From positions 1,116,001 through 1,180,000 of the forward strand of contig RBKR01000015.1 in NCBI GenBank assembly GCA_004835665.1: a DNA stretch of 64,000 nt, written 5' to 3'. Position numbers and translations under genes: made by a program. This DNA comes from Phoma sp. XZ068 (taxonomy: Eukaryota > Ascomycota > Dothideomycetes > Pleosporales > Didymellaceae). Below the pieces are notes generated by a model that was not told where the DNA came from, made no database searches, and saw only the letters and a list, made by a program, of their open reading frames with translations. Below are positions 31,702-42,765 of this stretch, in pieces. Every line of letters begins with the position of its first letter. Position 1 is the first letter of the stretch.

Positions 31702-34700
31702 ATGCTTCACGCCTCGTGGCGGGCAGCTCTGCGCCAAACATCGCGCTCACATGGCACCATCGCCGCCTCGCGCGCCTCGTCGCGCTTCCTCCCCGCCCAA
31801 TGCACTGCGTCGCTCGTAGCTCGACCCCCCCACCGATGCCCGTCGCCGCCGGCCGCCCTGTGCGCCTACCGGAGCTTCTCCACCTCGCTGCGCCGGCAGA
31901 AGGAGAAGGACCCCAAGGCAAAGCCAGAGGAGCCCGAGGCCGAAGAGACCGACGAGTCGAAGAAGGTCAAGGAGCAGCAAAAGGCCGCAGACGAGCTGGA
32001 GGCCAAGACCAAGACACCCGACCCAATTCCAGCGCGAACAGGCTCAGGCCGAGGCAGCGCTGCCGGAGGCGATGGCGGCTCCGGTGGTGATGGAGGCGGC
32101 AGGAAACGCAAGAACAACCCGCTCGTCAAGCCCTCGATACCAGAAGTCTACCCCCAGGTCATGGCCATCCCGCTCGCGAAGCGCCCGCTGTTCCCTGGCT
32201 TCTACAAGGCCGTCACCATCCGCGATAGGGAAGTCGGACAGGCAATTGCAGACATGGTCAAGCGTGGCCAGCCGTACATTGGAGCTTTCATGTTCAAGGA
32301 CGATGGCGTCGACAAGGATGTCATCGACGACCCCAACGAGGTGCACGACGTGGGCACCTTCTGCCAGGTCACGAGCGCATTCCCTGTTGGCTCCGAGGAC
32401 AACTTCGCCATGACCTGCGTTCTGTACCCACACCGCAGGATCAAGATGACAAGCCTCCTGCCACCAAAGGGCGAGAAGCAGCAGTCTGCAGGAGAGGCAA
32501 CCATCACCGAAACACCCGAAGGCGAGGCTGCACCGGCAGAGACAAAGGCCAGCGAGTCCAAGGGCGATGTGGTCGCGAGCTTCGAAGAGGCTAGCGAAGA
32601 CGCAAAGTCAAGGGACGAAGACCAGACCCTTGCTATCCTCAAGGGGCGAGAGGTTAGCATTGCCACTGTCGAGAACATGGTCGAGGAGCCCTTCAGCATG
32701 AAGGACAACAAGGTCATCCAGGCTCTCGTCAACGAAATCGTCAACACATTCAAGGGCGTCGCACTCTTAAACCCCATGTTCCGCGACCACGTCGCCACAT
32801 TCTCCGTTCACACAACCATGAGCGTTGGCGAGGATCCGGTCAAGCTGGCCGACTTTGCTGCTGCGGTCGCCCAGGCCGAGTCGCACGAGTTGCAGGCTGC
32901 ACTTGAGGAGATGGATGTCGAGAAGAGGCTCAGGAAGTCACTGGAGGTTCTGAAGAAGGAGCTTATGAGCGCCGAGCTGCAGAAAAAGGTCAGCGACGAG
33001 GTCAACAACCGAGTACAAAAGAAGCACCGCGAATTCATCTTGATGGAGCAGATGAAGGGCATCAAGCGCGAGCTTGGCATCGAATCAGACGGCAAGGACA
33101 AGCTCATTGAGAAGTTCAATGAGAAAGCTAGCAAGTTGGCTATGCCCGAGGCTGTCAGGAAGGTCTTTGACGAGGAGATGAGCAAGCTTTCCGGTCTTGA
33201 ACCCAGTGGATCTGAGTTCAACGTCACAAGAAACTACCTTGACTGGCTGACACAGCTGCCTTGGGGTCTCAGCAGTGCTGAGAACTTTGGCATCAAGCAC
33301 GCACGTGAGGTCCTTGATGAGGACCATTACGGCCTGAAAGATGTCAAGGACCGCATTCTGGAGTTCATCGCAGTCGGCAAGCTCCGCGGTTCAGTCGAAG
33401 GCAAGATTCTCTGCTTGGTCGGTCCTCCCGGTGTGGGTAAAACGTCTATCGGAAAGTCGATTGCAAGAGCATTGAACCGCCAGTACTACCGCTTCAGTGT
33501 CGGTGGTATGTATGACGTTGCTGAGATCAAGGGTCACCGAAGAACATACGTTGGTGCTCTGCCCGGCCGCATCATCCAGGCGCTCAAGAAGTGCCAGACC
33601 GAGAACCCGCTGGTTTTGATTGATGAGATCGACAAGCTTGGCCGCAACAGCAACCACGGTGACCCCGCCGCCGCACTCTTGGAACTCCTTGACCCCGAGC
33701 AGAACAACAGCTTCTTGGATCACTACCTAGATGTCCCCGTCGATTTGTCCAAGGTCCTTTTCGTCTGCACAGCAAACATGTCAGACACCATCCCCCAGCC
33801 TCTTCTTGACCGCATGGAGATGATCGAGCTGTCTGGCTACGTCGCAGACGAGAAGATTGCCATCGCCGAGAAATACCTTGCGCCTGCAGCGAAGGAGATG
33901 AGCGGTCTGAAAGACGCCGACGTCGTCCTCGAAAAGGAGGGTATTGTCGAGCTCATCAACAAGTACTGCCGAGAGTCTGGAGTTCGCAACCTGAAGAAGC
34001 AGATTGAGAAGGTTTACCGCAAGTCCGCCCTCAAGATCGTGACCGAAGTTGGCGAAGACGCGCTGCCAGAGTCTGAAGCTCTCACTGATGAAGGCAAGGC
34101 CGCGCAGGAAGAGGCAGAAAAGGACAAGACAGACGTCAAGGAGACACCAGAGAATATTGAGAAACAGACATCACCAAAGCCTCGCGTCGCCCTCAAGGTC
34201 CCAGACACAGTCCATGTTTCCATCAACAAGGACAACCTCAAGGACTACGTCGGCCCACCCGTCTTCACTGCCGACCGACTCTACGACTTCACACCCCCTG
34301 GTGTTGCCATGGGTCTGGCATGGACAAGCATGGGCGGCTCCGCGCTGTACATCGAATCGATCCTGCAAAACGCACTCTCGGCGTCTTCTCACCCTGGTCT
34401 CGAGCGTACCGGCTCGCTGCGCGATGTGATGAAGGAATCCACTGGTGTTGCATACTCGTACGCCAAGTCTGTGCTTGCACGCGACTTCCCGAAGAACAAG
34501 TTCTTCGAGCACGCCAGGATACATTTGCATTGCCCCGAGGGCGCGGTCCCGAAGGATGGACCGAGTGCAGGTATCACCATGGCAAGCAGTTTCTTGTCGC
34601 TGGCGCTAGAGACGCAGATCAAAGATGGCGTGGCCATGACGGGTGAACTCACCCTCACCGGCAAGGTACTGCGCATCGGTGGTCTGAGAGAGAAGACTGT

Positions 34701-35032
34701 TGCGGCGAGGAGAGCGGGCGCGACGATGGTCATTTTCCCCAAGGACAATCTGAGTGATTGGCTGGAACTTCCTAAGGTACGCCATGATATATACCACCCC
34801 ATAGTGCAAGGTTGAACGCATGCTAACAACGTCACAGAACATCAAGGAAGGCATCGAAGGCCACCCCGTAGAATGGTACTCGGAGGTGTTCAACCTTGTC
34901 TTCCCAGACCTGAACAAGGAGGCAGCGAACAAGCTGTGGGAAAAGGAACTCAAGCCCAAGAAGGGCGACCGCAAGAGGAAGGAACAAAAGCGGAAAGACG
35001 ACGACGAGGAGAGTGGGGAGGATGACGATTGA
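31702..35032 (+). CDS. pim1: Mitochondrial Lon protease (Pim1 family)
   Basis: Two exons, 31702-34776 and 34838-35032, with a 61-nt intron; 1089 residues. Lon is the ATP-dependent AAA+ serine protease of the mitochondrial matrix, degrading damaged proteins and helping maintain mitochondrial DNA. The first 70 residues are rich in Arg, Ser and Ala and lack acidic residues, as expected of a presequence. The LON substrate-binding domain starts near 150 (YPQVMAIPLAKRPLFPGFYK). Walker A is GPPGVGKT at 574-581 and Walker B is VLIDEID near 640. The catalytic dyad is Ser955 (KDGPSAGIT) and Lys998 (GGLREK), the usual 43 residues apart. The C-terminal exon adds an acidic/basic tail ending EESGEDDD. The first ATG (MLHASW) was chosen because upstream codons offer none. 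Confidence 0.95.
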
Positions 35033-35301
35033 ATCAACGTCGAGGCCTTTGAGGCTCGTGTAGATCTGTATGATATCGGCGTGGATGGGAACTACGCATT
35101 TTTGGCGTTCGGCAGTCATTGCATGCATATGCGAGGGCAGGGAGGCGCTTTCGCGCCGCGGGTAGCTGTGAAGCGGGGATGGAAGAAGCAGGCTCTCGAC
35201 TCTTGCATATAGATTAGATGGGTCTGAGCCAGATGGTTGAATGTGGATTACATAAATGTACAATTGTCACGAATCCTTGTTGATGGCAGATGAGTGTCTT
35301 A

Positions 35302-35341
35302 GGTCTCATTAGTACAGTTATGGTCTCATTAGTACAGTTAT
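35302..35341. repeat. Perfect 20-bp tandem duplication
   Basis: A 20-bp unit starting GGTCTCATTAG and ending CAGTTAT is present twice without mismatch (35302-35321, 35322-35341), between the Lon and histone deacetylase genes. Confidence 0.9.
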
Positions 35342-35595
35342 TTATTACTATGGCTAGTTACTGGCATCTTTGGAATAGAATCGTCAACGTCCAGGACACG
35401 TGATTGTCTGGTGTTGTGCCTGACGGGATGACTGCAGGTAGCTTATGCACAGACACGCGGTGGATCCAGTTGGACCCCTGTTTTGACAGATGGGGCGTCA
35501 TTGCCTGCCAGGTTCCCATCAATATCGAAACACCCCACCAAAACATTGACACGGCGTGACAGAAACGCGCCGCGACGCGCTGAGACGCCGCAACC

Positions 35596-38500
35596 ATGCA
35601 GAGCAGCCACCAGCATTCGCCCTCGCTGGGCGCAGGCAGAGAATCTACGCCGCGAGGACCTTCCCGCCACGCCAGCAACGAGCCAAACTCGCTTTCACGC
35701 TCGATCAACCGCCTTTCCCTGCACACAAGCACAAGCAATCTGCGCGATCCGTCGCCCGGCCCGGCTTCACCCAGACTACCCAAAGCACGCACGCCGTCTT
35801 CACCTCTGCCCCAGACTCTTCGCCGCAGCTCCAGCACGGCGAGCATGAACCGCGCCGCCTCGCCCACACCATCGCTCGTCCTTGGTAGGAAATCTTCGAG
35901 CTCGTCACTTCGCGGGGACATGGCCCTTGCGAGTGCATCACGAGGCCCAGCATCCCGCCGCTCGTCCTTCGCACCGAACATGCCCTCGCCAATAGGGGCA
36001 AAGAGCCCGAGCCCGCTGCAACCACACTTCGAAGAGAAGCTGCCGTTGCGCGCGTGCGATATTGCAGAGGACCACTTCAAGAAGGAGCTGGCGCGCCACG
36101 AGGGCATGGCGGGCACAGCAAGCGCGGGCACCATCGTCATTGTTCACGATCAGTGCTACGGACACCGCTTCTCGCGCCCGAAAACACACAAGAACATACT
36201 CAGTCTGATCATGGAGCGCCCCGAGCGCATACTGGCCAGCGTCCTGGGCATTTCCACAGCATACGTACGCCTCGGAGGGCGACATGCGGACGGACACCAC
36301 CCCTTGCACCCGGACCAGAACCCGCCCGAGCGCGTACCCTTCAAGATCCGCAAGACCTCCCGGCTGGTCGATATCACGTCGCCAGTCGTCACGAATGTCC
36401 ATGGGACGAAGTGGATGGAGGAGCTGAAATCTTTGTGTAACAATGCAGGAACCAAGCTGGCAACGACGGGGAAGGAGCTGGTCCGAGACACACCAGCAGG
36501 ACCGGGGCAGCCACCGAAACACGAGTTCCATGCTGGCGATCTCTACCTCTGCCAGGAGTCATTGAATGCTTTCCAGGGTGCACTTGGTGGCGTGTTGGAT
36601 GCAGTCGATGCAGTCTTCCAGGGGACAGCTCTAGGTGATGGCCCTTCGCGCGCTTTTGTTTGCGTGCGACCACCGGGCCACCACTGCTCAGCAGACTTTC
36701 CATCCGGTTTCTGCTGGCTTAACAATGTCCACGTCGGTATTGAGCACGCCATGATGCAGTATGGCTTGACCCACGCAGCCATTATCGATTTCGATCTGCA
36801 CCACGGAGATGGTTCTCAAGCCATCACCTGGGCGCGGAACAAGAAGGTGCAGAATATGCCAAAGGGCACTGCAAACCGTAAGAAGACATCCATCGGCTAC
36901 TTCAGCTTGCACGACATCAACTCATATCCGTGCGAGGACGGCGACGATGACAAGGTGCAGGCGGCCAGTCTCTGCATCGACAATGCCCACGGGCAGTCAA
37001 TCTGGAACGTGCACTTGCAGTCGTGGAAAACGCCAGAAGAGTTCTGGGCCATCTACGAGGACAAGTACCTCGTGCTCCTCGACAAGACACGCCAATACCT
37101 CAAGTTCCACACAAAGCGACTGAAGAGTGGACCCAACCAGCCTACTCCCAAAGCTGCCATCTTTCTGTCTGCTGGCTTCGATGCCAGCGAATGGGAGACT
37201 GCAGGGATGCAGCGACATGCGGTCAACGTGCCCACAGAGTTTTATGCTCGCTTTACCCGAGATGTCGTCCGCCTGGCTGAGGAGGAAGGCACAGCTGTTG
37301 ATGGCCGCGTCATCTCGGTATTGGAAGGCGGCTACAGCGACAGAGCTCTGGCCAGCGGAGTCATGAGCCACATCAGCGGCCTCACGGACGGTCAAGTATA
37401 CAACGACCCTAACGCCATGAGAGGGCCTGCACAGGACATGCTTCAGAAACTAAGTGGCTTGAGCATGTCAGATGAACACCTACCCATACAGTCAGTCGAG
37501 GCCAACCTCACACCCATCTCATACGACCCTTCGTGGTGGCATGCTACCCATCTCGCTGAGCTGGAGAATTTGGTAAATCCCCCAGCACCGACCGCTATCA
37601 AGAAGCCGCGGCCAGGACCTCAGGCCCACTTCTCTTCTCCCACACAGTCCTTTACTGCAAAGGTTGTCGATCCGACAAAGCTTGCGCATCTCCAACCTGC
37701 CAGAGGCGCGCCTATCAATCCTTCTCGTCCCATCACCCCGCCTCCACCAGACGTCGATTGGGCAACTGCAGCGCATGCTTTGAGCGCTCTGCTAGTTCCT
37801 TCTGATCGTCAGACCAGGAGCTGCAGACCTGAAGAGCTTGCACCGCCACAAATCAAGAAAGAAAAGCCCGCTCCGCCAGTATTGACGTCCGTCAAAGTCG
37901 ATCCATCGGGACGTCAACTCCGAGGCCGCAAGCCTGTTGCTTCCTACGCCGACACAGGCTCTGACGAGGACAAGGCTGCTCTGCGCACAGAGTCCCGGTC
38001 AAGCCGTCGGCAGACTATTGCTGACTTTCCACTCGCATCTACGGAGCCTGCCCCACCTGCTCGACCCGTGTCACGCCGTATGAGCATTGCCTCGAGTGTA
38101 TCATCTATCGGTGACCGTAGTGTCAGCCATGCATCGAGCATCCCACCACAGGCTTCTCGGAGGCGAAGTGTTGTACCTTCGAACGCTCCTGCGAATGAGG
38201 TCCCAGCCAAGAAAGGTCGTGGATCAACTAATGCTGCTTCGTCTCGCGCCCCTCAGCGACCACCTGTGCCACGAGTGCCATCCACTTTCACAAGCAAAGC
38301 GGCTCCAGTCAAGGGAAAGGAGAATGACGATATGGATTCGCTGACCTCAGGCTTGAAGCGCGTCACACTCAAGATGCCTTCAAGGGAGGAATATGAGGCT
38401 CGAGAGCGGGAGAAGGAGGAAAGGCAGAAGGCGCTTGAAGTTGCAAAGACAGCTACCAAGACGACAACTCGCAAAACACCCGCGAACCGCACTTCAACTA

Positions 38501-39255
38501 CCAAAGGAGCCACCAAGCCTGCCGCTGGGACAGCGAAGCGGGGCCCAGGTCGCCCATCAAAGTCATCCAAGACATCATCGCCAGCTACAACACCAGCACC
38601 GACCATGACACCAGAGCCCCCGAAGCTGCAAAGCGCGGCTACAGCGCCACTCGAGCAACCAGAGCCGGTACAACCGGAGCCCATCTCTAGCCTGGTAGAT
38701 CCTGTGAGCCCACCCCCAGCTCTCCAAGAGAGCTTGTTTTCTAGTGTCTCTGGGACTAGTCGTCGTGGCTCGGCCGGCATCATTGAGCCACCCACGGATA
38801 TTAGGGATTCAGTCATCACTCCTGAACAGCTTCGCGAGCAGCTTCCCCTGCCATCATTCGTGACAGCAACTGAGGCACTTCCCACGATGACACCTCCGCA
38901 ACGTGCAGACACCCCGCCCCCACCACCGCCTTCGACTGGCTTGCAGTTCGTAAATTACAACGTGAACTCGTTTGATAGCGCTCCTCCAACAAGCACTGTG
39001 CCGCAAAATCCGGAGCCCCAGGCCTCAGGAGACTTACACTGGCTACCTCCGAACACCGACACAACGGCAACATCACCGAAGATCCAACCTAGTCCCATGT
39101 CACCTGCAAGGAGGCAGGATCTACCGGTCTTTACCTCAAACAGCACGATTCCCTTTGCCATGCCAGCTCCTGCACCTGCTCAAGCTGCTCCTCCTGCCGT
39201 GGAGGCGGAGGACTACAAGAATGTTTGGGAAGTCCCCGACACACCTGCTCGCTAG
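35596..39255 (+). CDS. hos3: Hos3-type class II histone deacetylase
   Basis: Single exon of 1219 residues. Zinc-dependent lysine deacetylase; Hos3 acts on histones and, in yeast, at the bud neck. The N-terminal 145 residues are serine-rich and disordered. The deacetylase domain spans about 175-600: HDQCYGHRF near 184, RPPGHHCSADFPSGFCWLNN with the catalytic His pair at 362-363, zinc ligands Asp400 and His402 in IIDFDLHHGDGSQ, FLSAGFDASEWE with Asp529, and VLEGGYSDRAL with the substrate-side Tyr at 580. A disordered tail of about 600 residues follows, rich in Ser, Pro and Thr. It includes an AT-hook-like KRGPGRPSKS near residue 985, suggesting direct DNA contact. The last residues, NVWEVPDTPAR, look conserved. 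I see no frameshift. Confidence 0.93.
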   Translation: MQSSHQHSPSLGAGRESTPRGPSRHASNEPNSLSRSINRLSLHTSTSNLRDPSPGPASPRLPKARTPSSPLPQTLRRSSSTASMNRAASPTPSLVLGRKSSSSSLRGDMALASASRGPASRRSSFAPNMPSPIGAKSPSPLQPHFEEKLPLRACDIAEDHFKKELARHEGMAGTASAGTIVIVHDQCYGHRFSRPKTHKNILSLIMERPERILASVLGISTAYVRLGGRHADGHHPLHPDQNPPERVPFKIRKTSRLVDITSPVVTNVHGTKWMEELKSLCNNAGTKLATTGKELVRDTPAGPGQPPKHEFHAGDLYLCQESLNAFQGALGGVLDAVDAVFQGTALGDGPSRAFVCVRPPGHHCSADFPSGFCWLNNVHVGIEHAMMQYGLTHAAIIDFDLHHGDGSQAITWARNKKVQNMPKGTANRKKTSIGYFSLHDINSYPCEDGDDDKVQAASLCIDNAHGQSIWNVHLQSWKTPEEFWAIYEDKYLVLLDKTRQYLKFHTKRLKSGPNQPTPKAAIFLSAGFDASEWETAGMQRHAVNVPTEFYARFTRDVVRLAEEEGTAVDGRVISVLEGGYSDRALASGVMSHISGLTDGQVYNDPNAMRGPAQDMLQKLSGLSMSDEHLPIQSVEANLTPISYDPSWWHATHLAELENLVNPPAPTAIKKPRPGPQAHFSSPTQSFTAKVVDPTKLAHLQPARGAPINPSRPITPPPPDVDWATAAHALSALLVPSDRQTRSCRPEELAPPQIKKEKPAPPVLTSVKVDPSGRQLRGRKPVASYADTGSDEDKAALRTESRSSRRQTIADFPLASTEPAPPARPVSRRMSIASSVSSIGDRSVSHASSIPPQASRRRSVVPSNAPANEVPAKKGRGSTNAASSRAPQRPPVPRVPSTFTSKAAPVKGKENDDMDSLTSGLKRVTLKMPSREEYEAREREKEERQKALEVAKTATKTTTRKTPANRTSTTKGATKPAAGTAKRGPGRPSKSSKTSSPATTPAPTMTPEPPKLQSAATAPLEQPEPVQPEPISSLVDPVSPPPALQESLFSSVSGTSRRGSAGIIEPPTDIRDSVITPEQLREQLPLPSFVTATEALPTMTPPQRADTPPPPPPSTGLQFVNYNVNSFDSAPPTSTVPQNPEPQASGDLHWLPPNTDTTATSPKIQPSPMSPARRQDLPVFTSNSTIPFAMPAPAPAQAAPPAVEAEDYKNVWEVPDTPAR

Positions 39256-39910
39256 TGGTACAGCATAGTTGAAGGACCAATACCAAGCATGGCGTTCATT
39301 GGTGGGGCTAGACATAAGGCGTTCACAGGATCACGTACCCAACAAGTCGGCGCGCTTGCCGCAATTTCTTACGCGCGAATTGCGAATTCAGTAGACCTTT
39401 GTAATTTTGCCATGTAGAGATACCCTGTTCCGCGCAGAATTAGATGTTTTTACACTCTGCCTATATATTTCACGTCATAATGATGATTGAAACAGCAAAC
39501 ACTCCACCTCATCCACTCACCCCACTGACATTCCAGGACGAGTGCTCCCAATCCAGTGTCAGGGTCCCGTATAATCGCCACCCTCATGCATGCAATCCCC
39601 CAAGTGTCCGTGTTGCATGCAGTGGTGTCACAAGATGCAGGGTGCCGTGCCTCGGGATCCAATCGCTAGTGCGCAAAGCTGTCATGGGGCGGGTGTGAAA
39701 GCGGGGTCCAGCTTAGACGCGAAACCAGGGATGACGTATATTCCTCGCATACGCAGGTTATATGGCGTGACGGTACGCAGGTTTAAGTATTGTGGTCTCG
39801 CTGTTTGACTTCTTTACGACGTGTTGTTTAATCGGCACGTGTAGCTGGTCCTTTTTACGTTACCTTACTTCTTTTATTGATAGTAGCCTTACGATATACA
39901 TATAGGCATC
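39256..39910. other. Intergenic region, Hos3 to membrane protein
   Basis: No gene supported; only short frames of low coding quality. Confidence 0.4.
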
Positions 39911-40880
39911 ATGTCTGACAACGCGGGTAGCAATAATCCTTTTGCGAGGCGCGAGGAGTTCTCAAACCAGTCGATTCTGTTCTATAAGATCTCGACTGGT
40001 CTGTCGTACATCATCCTGCTTGTCACGGCATTCTACTACAACTTCAACAAGCCTCACGAAGGCCATGGACCTCACCACCGCTTCTGGCAGCACCAGCCGG
40101 CGACGCCGTTCGCGCAAAACAGCATCATCACCTCGATCTACTGGTACAAAGCTCCAATCACACTCCTCGTCGCTTCTAACAACATTTGTGCAGGATCATC
40201 CTCTTCATCCTCCAGCTCGTCTACGCCTGGTCCCTCTGGTCCTCCAACTCCACCTACCTCCTTGCCGCCGCCAACATCGGCACCCACTACGTCACCTCCA
40301 ACCTCCTCCTCTTCGGCTTCATCCACCTCTGGGTGCGCAGCCACTTCTGGCTCGCCGAGCTGCTTCTCGTTATCAACTTCCTCAACCTGAGCTTCGCGTA
40401 CTTCCGCCACTCGACGACGCCGCGCGCCATCCACATCGGCACGATCGCCGGTCCGCTGGCCTGGAACTTCGTCGCGCTGTACTGGGTCGGCGCTGTGGCG
40501 TTCCATTCCACGCACCTTGTAGGTCGCATCGTGGCGAACGTGTTCATCTGGGGGTGGTTGGGGTATGGAGTGTTCTTCCTTGCTGCGTACAAGGACTACA
40601 CGATTGGATTTGCGCTGTCGGTGTTGTCTTTCTGTGAGTCAATGAGCCTTGAATACTACGAAACTGAGACTAATTCGTTGCAGCTACCGGTGTGGGACAG
40701 TTCCTGTCCAAGCTGCCTATCCTGCAGTTGCAGTGGATCTTTGCGTTTACTATTGGTGGTATTCTCTTTGTTCTTTCGCTGGCGGTCGGTGTGCCGGGTG
40801 TGCTGGGTCGCGATCCCTTCCCGCGTGGACAGATTGTTAGCGAGGACCGGGAGAGGGCTCCTCTGCTTGCTGACGAGTAG
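39911..40880 (+). CDS. Multipass fungal membrane protein of unknown function (DUF1774-like)
   Basis: Three exons, 39911-40143, 40194-40633 and 40684-40880, with two 50-nt introns; phases agree and give 289 residues. About seven or eight hydrophobic helices follow a polar N-terminus (SDNAGSNNPFARREE): ISTGLSYIILLVTAFYY, IILFILQLVYAWSLW, NLLLFGFIHLWV, LAELLLVINFLNLSF, AGPLAWNFVALYWVG, WLGYGVFFLAAY and FAFTIGGILFVLSLAVGV. The C-terminus, DRERAPLLADE, has the acidic-dileucine look of an endosomal or vacuolar sorting signal (inference). The family resemblance to fungal DUF1774 proteins is from memory of the general layout and is weak. No catalytic motif is visible. Confidence 0.75.
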
Positions 40881-41431
40881 GCTGCGTATCGCACGACTCG
40901 AATGGTCAAGCTGTCGGCGTGACGCATCAAAACTGTGGACCGCTGCCGAAATGGCACGAACCGCTCAATCGACATCAAAAGTATTCTGAGGCGAGGTAAT
41001 TCAGCGATCTCGATATTCTTCTCAAAGGAGGGACAAGGATTGACTTTGGCATTACCGAGGCGTTTGGGGTGTTTTTCTTCATATCCTGGAGGCAGACCGT
41101 ATTGGCGTATGCTTCTCGCGTTGCAATTTCTGTAGCCAAATCAATCTCATCTCGAAACCCCCCGTTGCCACTCATCTATCCCACGCTCACGTTGCAGCGC
41201 AGGGCGACAGCGGATCGGACCGTCACGCCCCAGCATCCGACGACGATCATCGCACTACGCCATCGGATAAGGGTCTGACTACCCAAATGCGAACGTCTTC
41301 CTTTGTAGAGAGCCCGAGGTACAACCTAGAGCAGCACTACCCCGCAAGGTCCCGTGGTTACCTACATACAAAGGCAGCTGTGTGTACAGGATCAATAGTC
41401 AATCCTTGTTAGGATTTACTTTGCAACAAAA
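40881..41431. other. Intergenic region
   Basis: No gene supported between the membrane protein and the hydrolase. Confidence 0.4.
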
Positions 41432-42178
41432 ATGGCATCACCCAAACCAACATTCCTCTTCGTCCCCGGCGCCTGGCACAAATCCACATGCTACGCCCCC
41501 GTCATCGAAAAACTCCACGCCCAAGGCTACCCAACAGAAACAGTCGAACTTGCATCTGTCGGCCCCGTCCCCGGACTAGAAACGTGGGATCTAGATATCC
41601 AAAACATCCAATCCGCACTCTCCACCCTCTCCGCAGCCGGAACCTCCATAATCCTAGTAACACACTCCTACTCCTCGCTCCCCGCCGGCGAAGCAGCAAA
41701 ACCCTTCCTCCTTTCCTCTCGCACCGCATCCGGCCAGACGGGGGGCATAGTCCACATCGTGTACATTTCCGCCTTCCTCCTCCCCACAGGAGCATGTCTC
41801 ATGGACGCCCTCCACCACACCGATCTCCCCTGGTTCATCGTCGCGCCGTCAAAACGCGAAGTCCGCCCGCTCAACCCGGAGGAAATCTTCTACAACGATC
41901 TCCCCGCTGCGGAGCAGAAGGAGTTGACGAAGGAGCTGGAGGTGTTTAGTTATCAGATGTTTTTCCAGAAGACGACGTGGGTGCCGTGGGAGAAGGTGGG
42001 GGCGTCGTTTATTTTTTGTACGAGGGATATGGCGATTCCGTACGAGGTGCAGAGGGGGATGGTGGATGCTGCGGGGGTAGCGTTTAGGGAGACGGTTGTG
42101 GAGGCGGGGCATAGTCCGTTTTTGTCGAGGGTGGATGAAGTAGTTGGGGCGCTTGTTGGGGCTGCGGACAGTTTGTAG
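41432..42178 (+). CDS. Alpha/beta-hydrolase fold protein
   Basis: 248 residues, one exon. The N-terminal strand and oxyanion segment FLFVPGAWHKSTCYAPVIEKL are typical of the small esterase/lactonase-like branch of the fold (AB hydrolase 6 type). The nucleophile elbow is THSYSS with Ser79, a variant of the usual GHSxGG. The acid is Asp199 (FCTRDMAIP) and the histidine is His227 (EAGHSPF), so the triad is complete. There is no signal peptide, so it is probably cytosolic. The substrate is unknown. The coding strand changes from C-rich to G-rich near 41880. Confidence 0.88.
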   Translation: MASPKPTFLFVPGAWHKSTCYAPVIEKLHAQGYPTETVELASVGPVPGLETWDLDIQNIQSALSTLSAAGTSIILVTHSYSSLPAGEAAKPFLLSSRTASGQTGGIVHIVYISAFLLPTGACLMDALHHTDLPWFIVAPSKREVRPLNPEEIFYNDLPAAEQKELTKELEVFSYQMFFQKTTWVPWEKVGASFIFCTRDMAIPYEVQRGMVDAAGVAFRETVVEAGHSPFLSRVDEVVGALVGAADSL

Positions 42179-42765
42179 GTGGTGGAGGTGTGAGGATGGG
42201 TGGGATGGGCTGGGGGATAGCTGTTGTTGACTCGTTGTGTTCGGTTGGTTGTTTTTATCTCTCGGATCTGAAGATCTAAAGCCTATGCCACAGACTGATA
42301 TATATCTAACAACCTATACTTGATCAAAGCGTATGATTTATAACCCTCCAGCAAAACCATCCATAAACCCCACGAAAACGCTCGAAGCATACTCAATCAC
42401 ATCAAGCCCAAACTCCATCTCTCTACCAAGACAAAACTCTTCTTTTTTCAAAGATTGCATTCTGACTCACCCGCCCAGTTCCGTTGAGCATGTGCTATAC
42501 GATAGAATGGGGCTTTGGATACATATGCTATGATATGTCGTTACATTAAAGTCCCTGTTCCTATCTCCTCGTTCCTAATGACGAATGTATTCTCAGCAGG
42601 TGTTGTGATTCGACCAGTCATTACGTCTTAGAGCAGTAAAGGTAACAGGACTAGTCCTTAAGCCGAGCAAGCAATATAAAAGCCTGCACATTATTCAGTG
42701 CACATTATCACATCTCAATTGGTATGGTATATACACTACATTAGCTCCGCCAACTCGCCTACCAA
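42179..42765. other. Intergenic region between convergent genes
   Basis: Shared 3' flank of the hydrolase and the AP-1 beta gene. No gene seen. Confidence 0.4.

Noticed and set aside
40138..40637. Overlapping frames in all registers of the multipass membrane gene
   Set aside because: Only the spliced frame gives continuous hydrophobic helices; the others are Ser/Pro/Arg-rich shadows.
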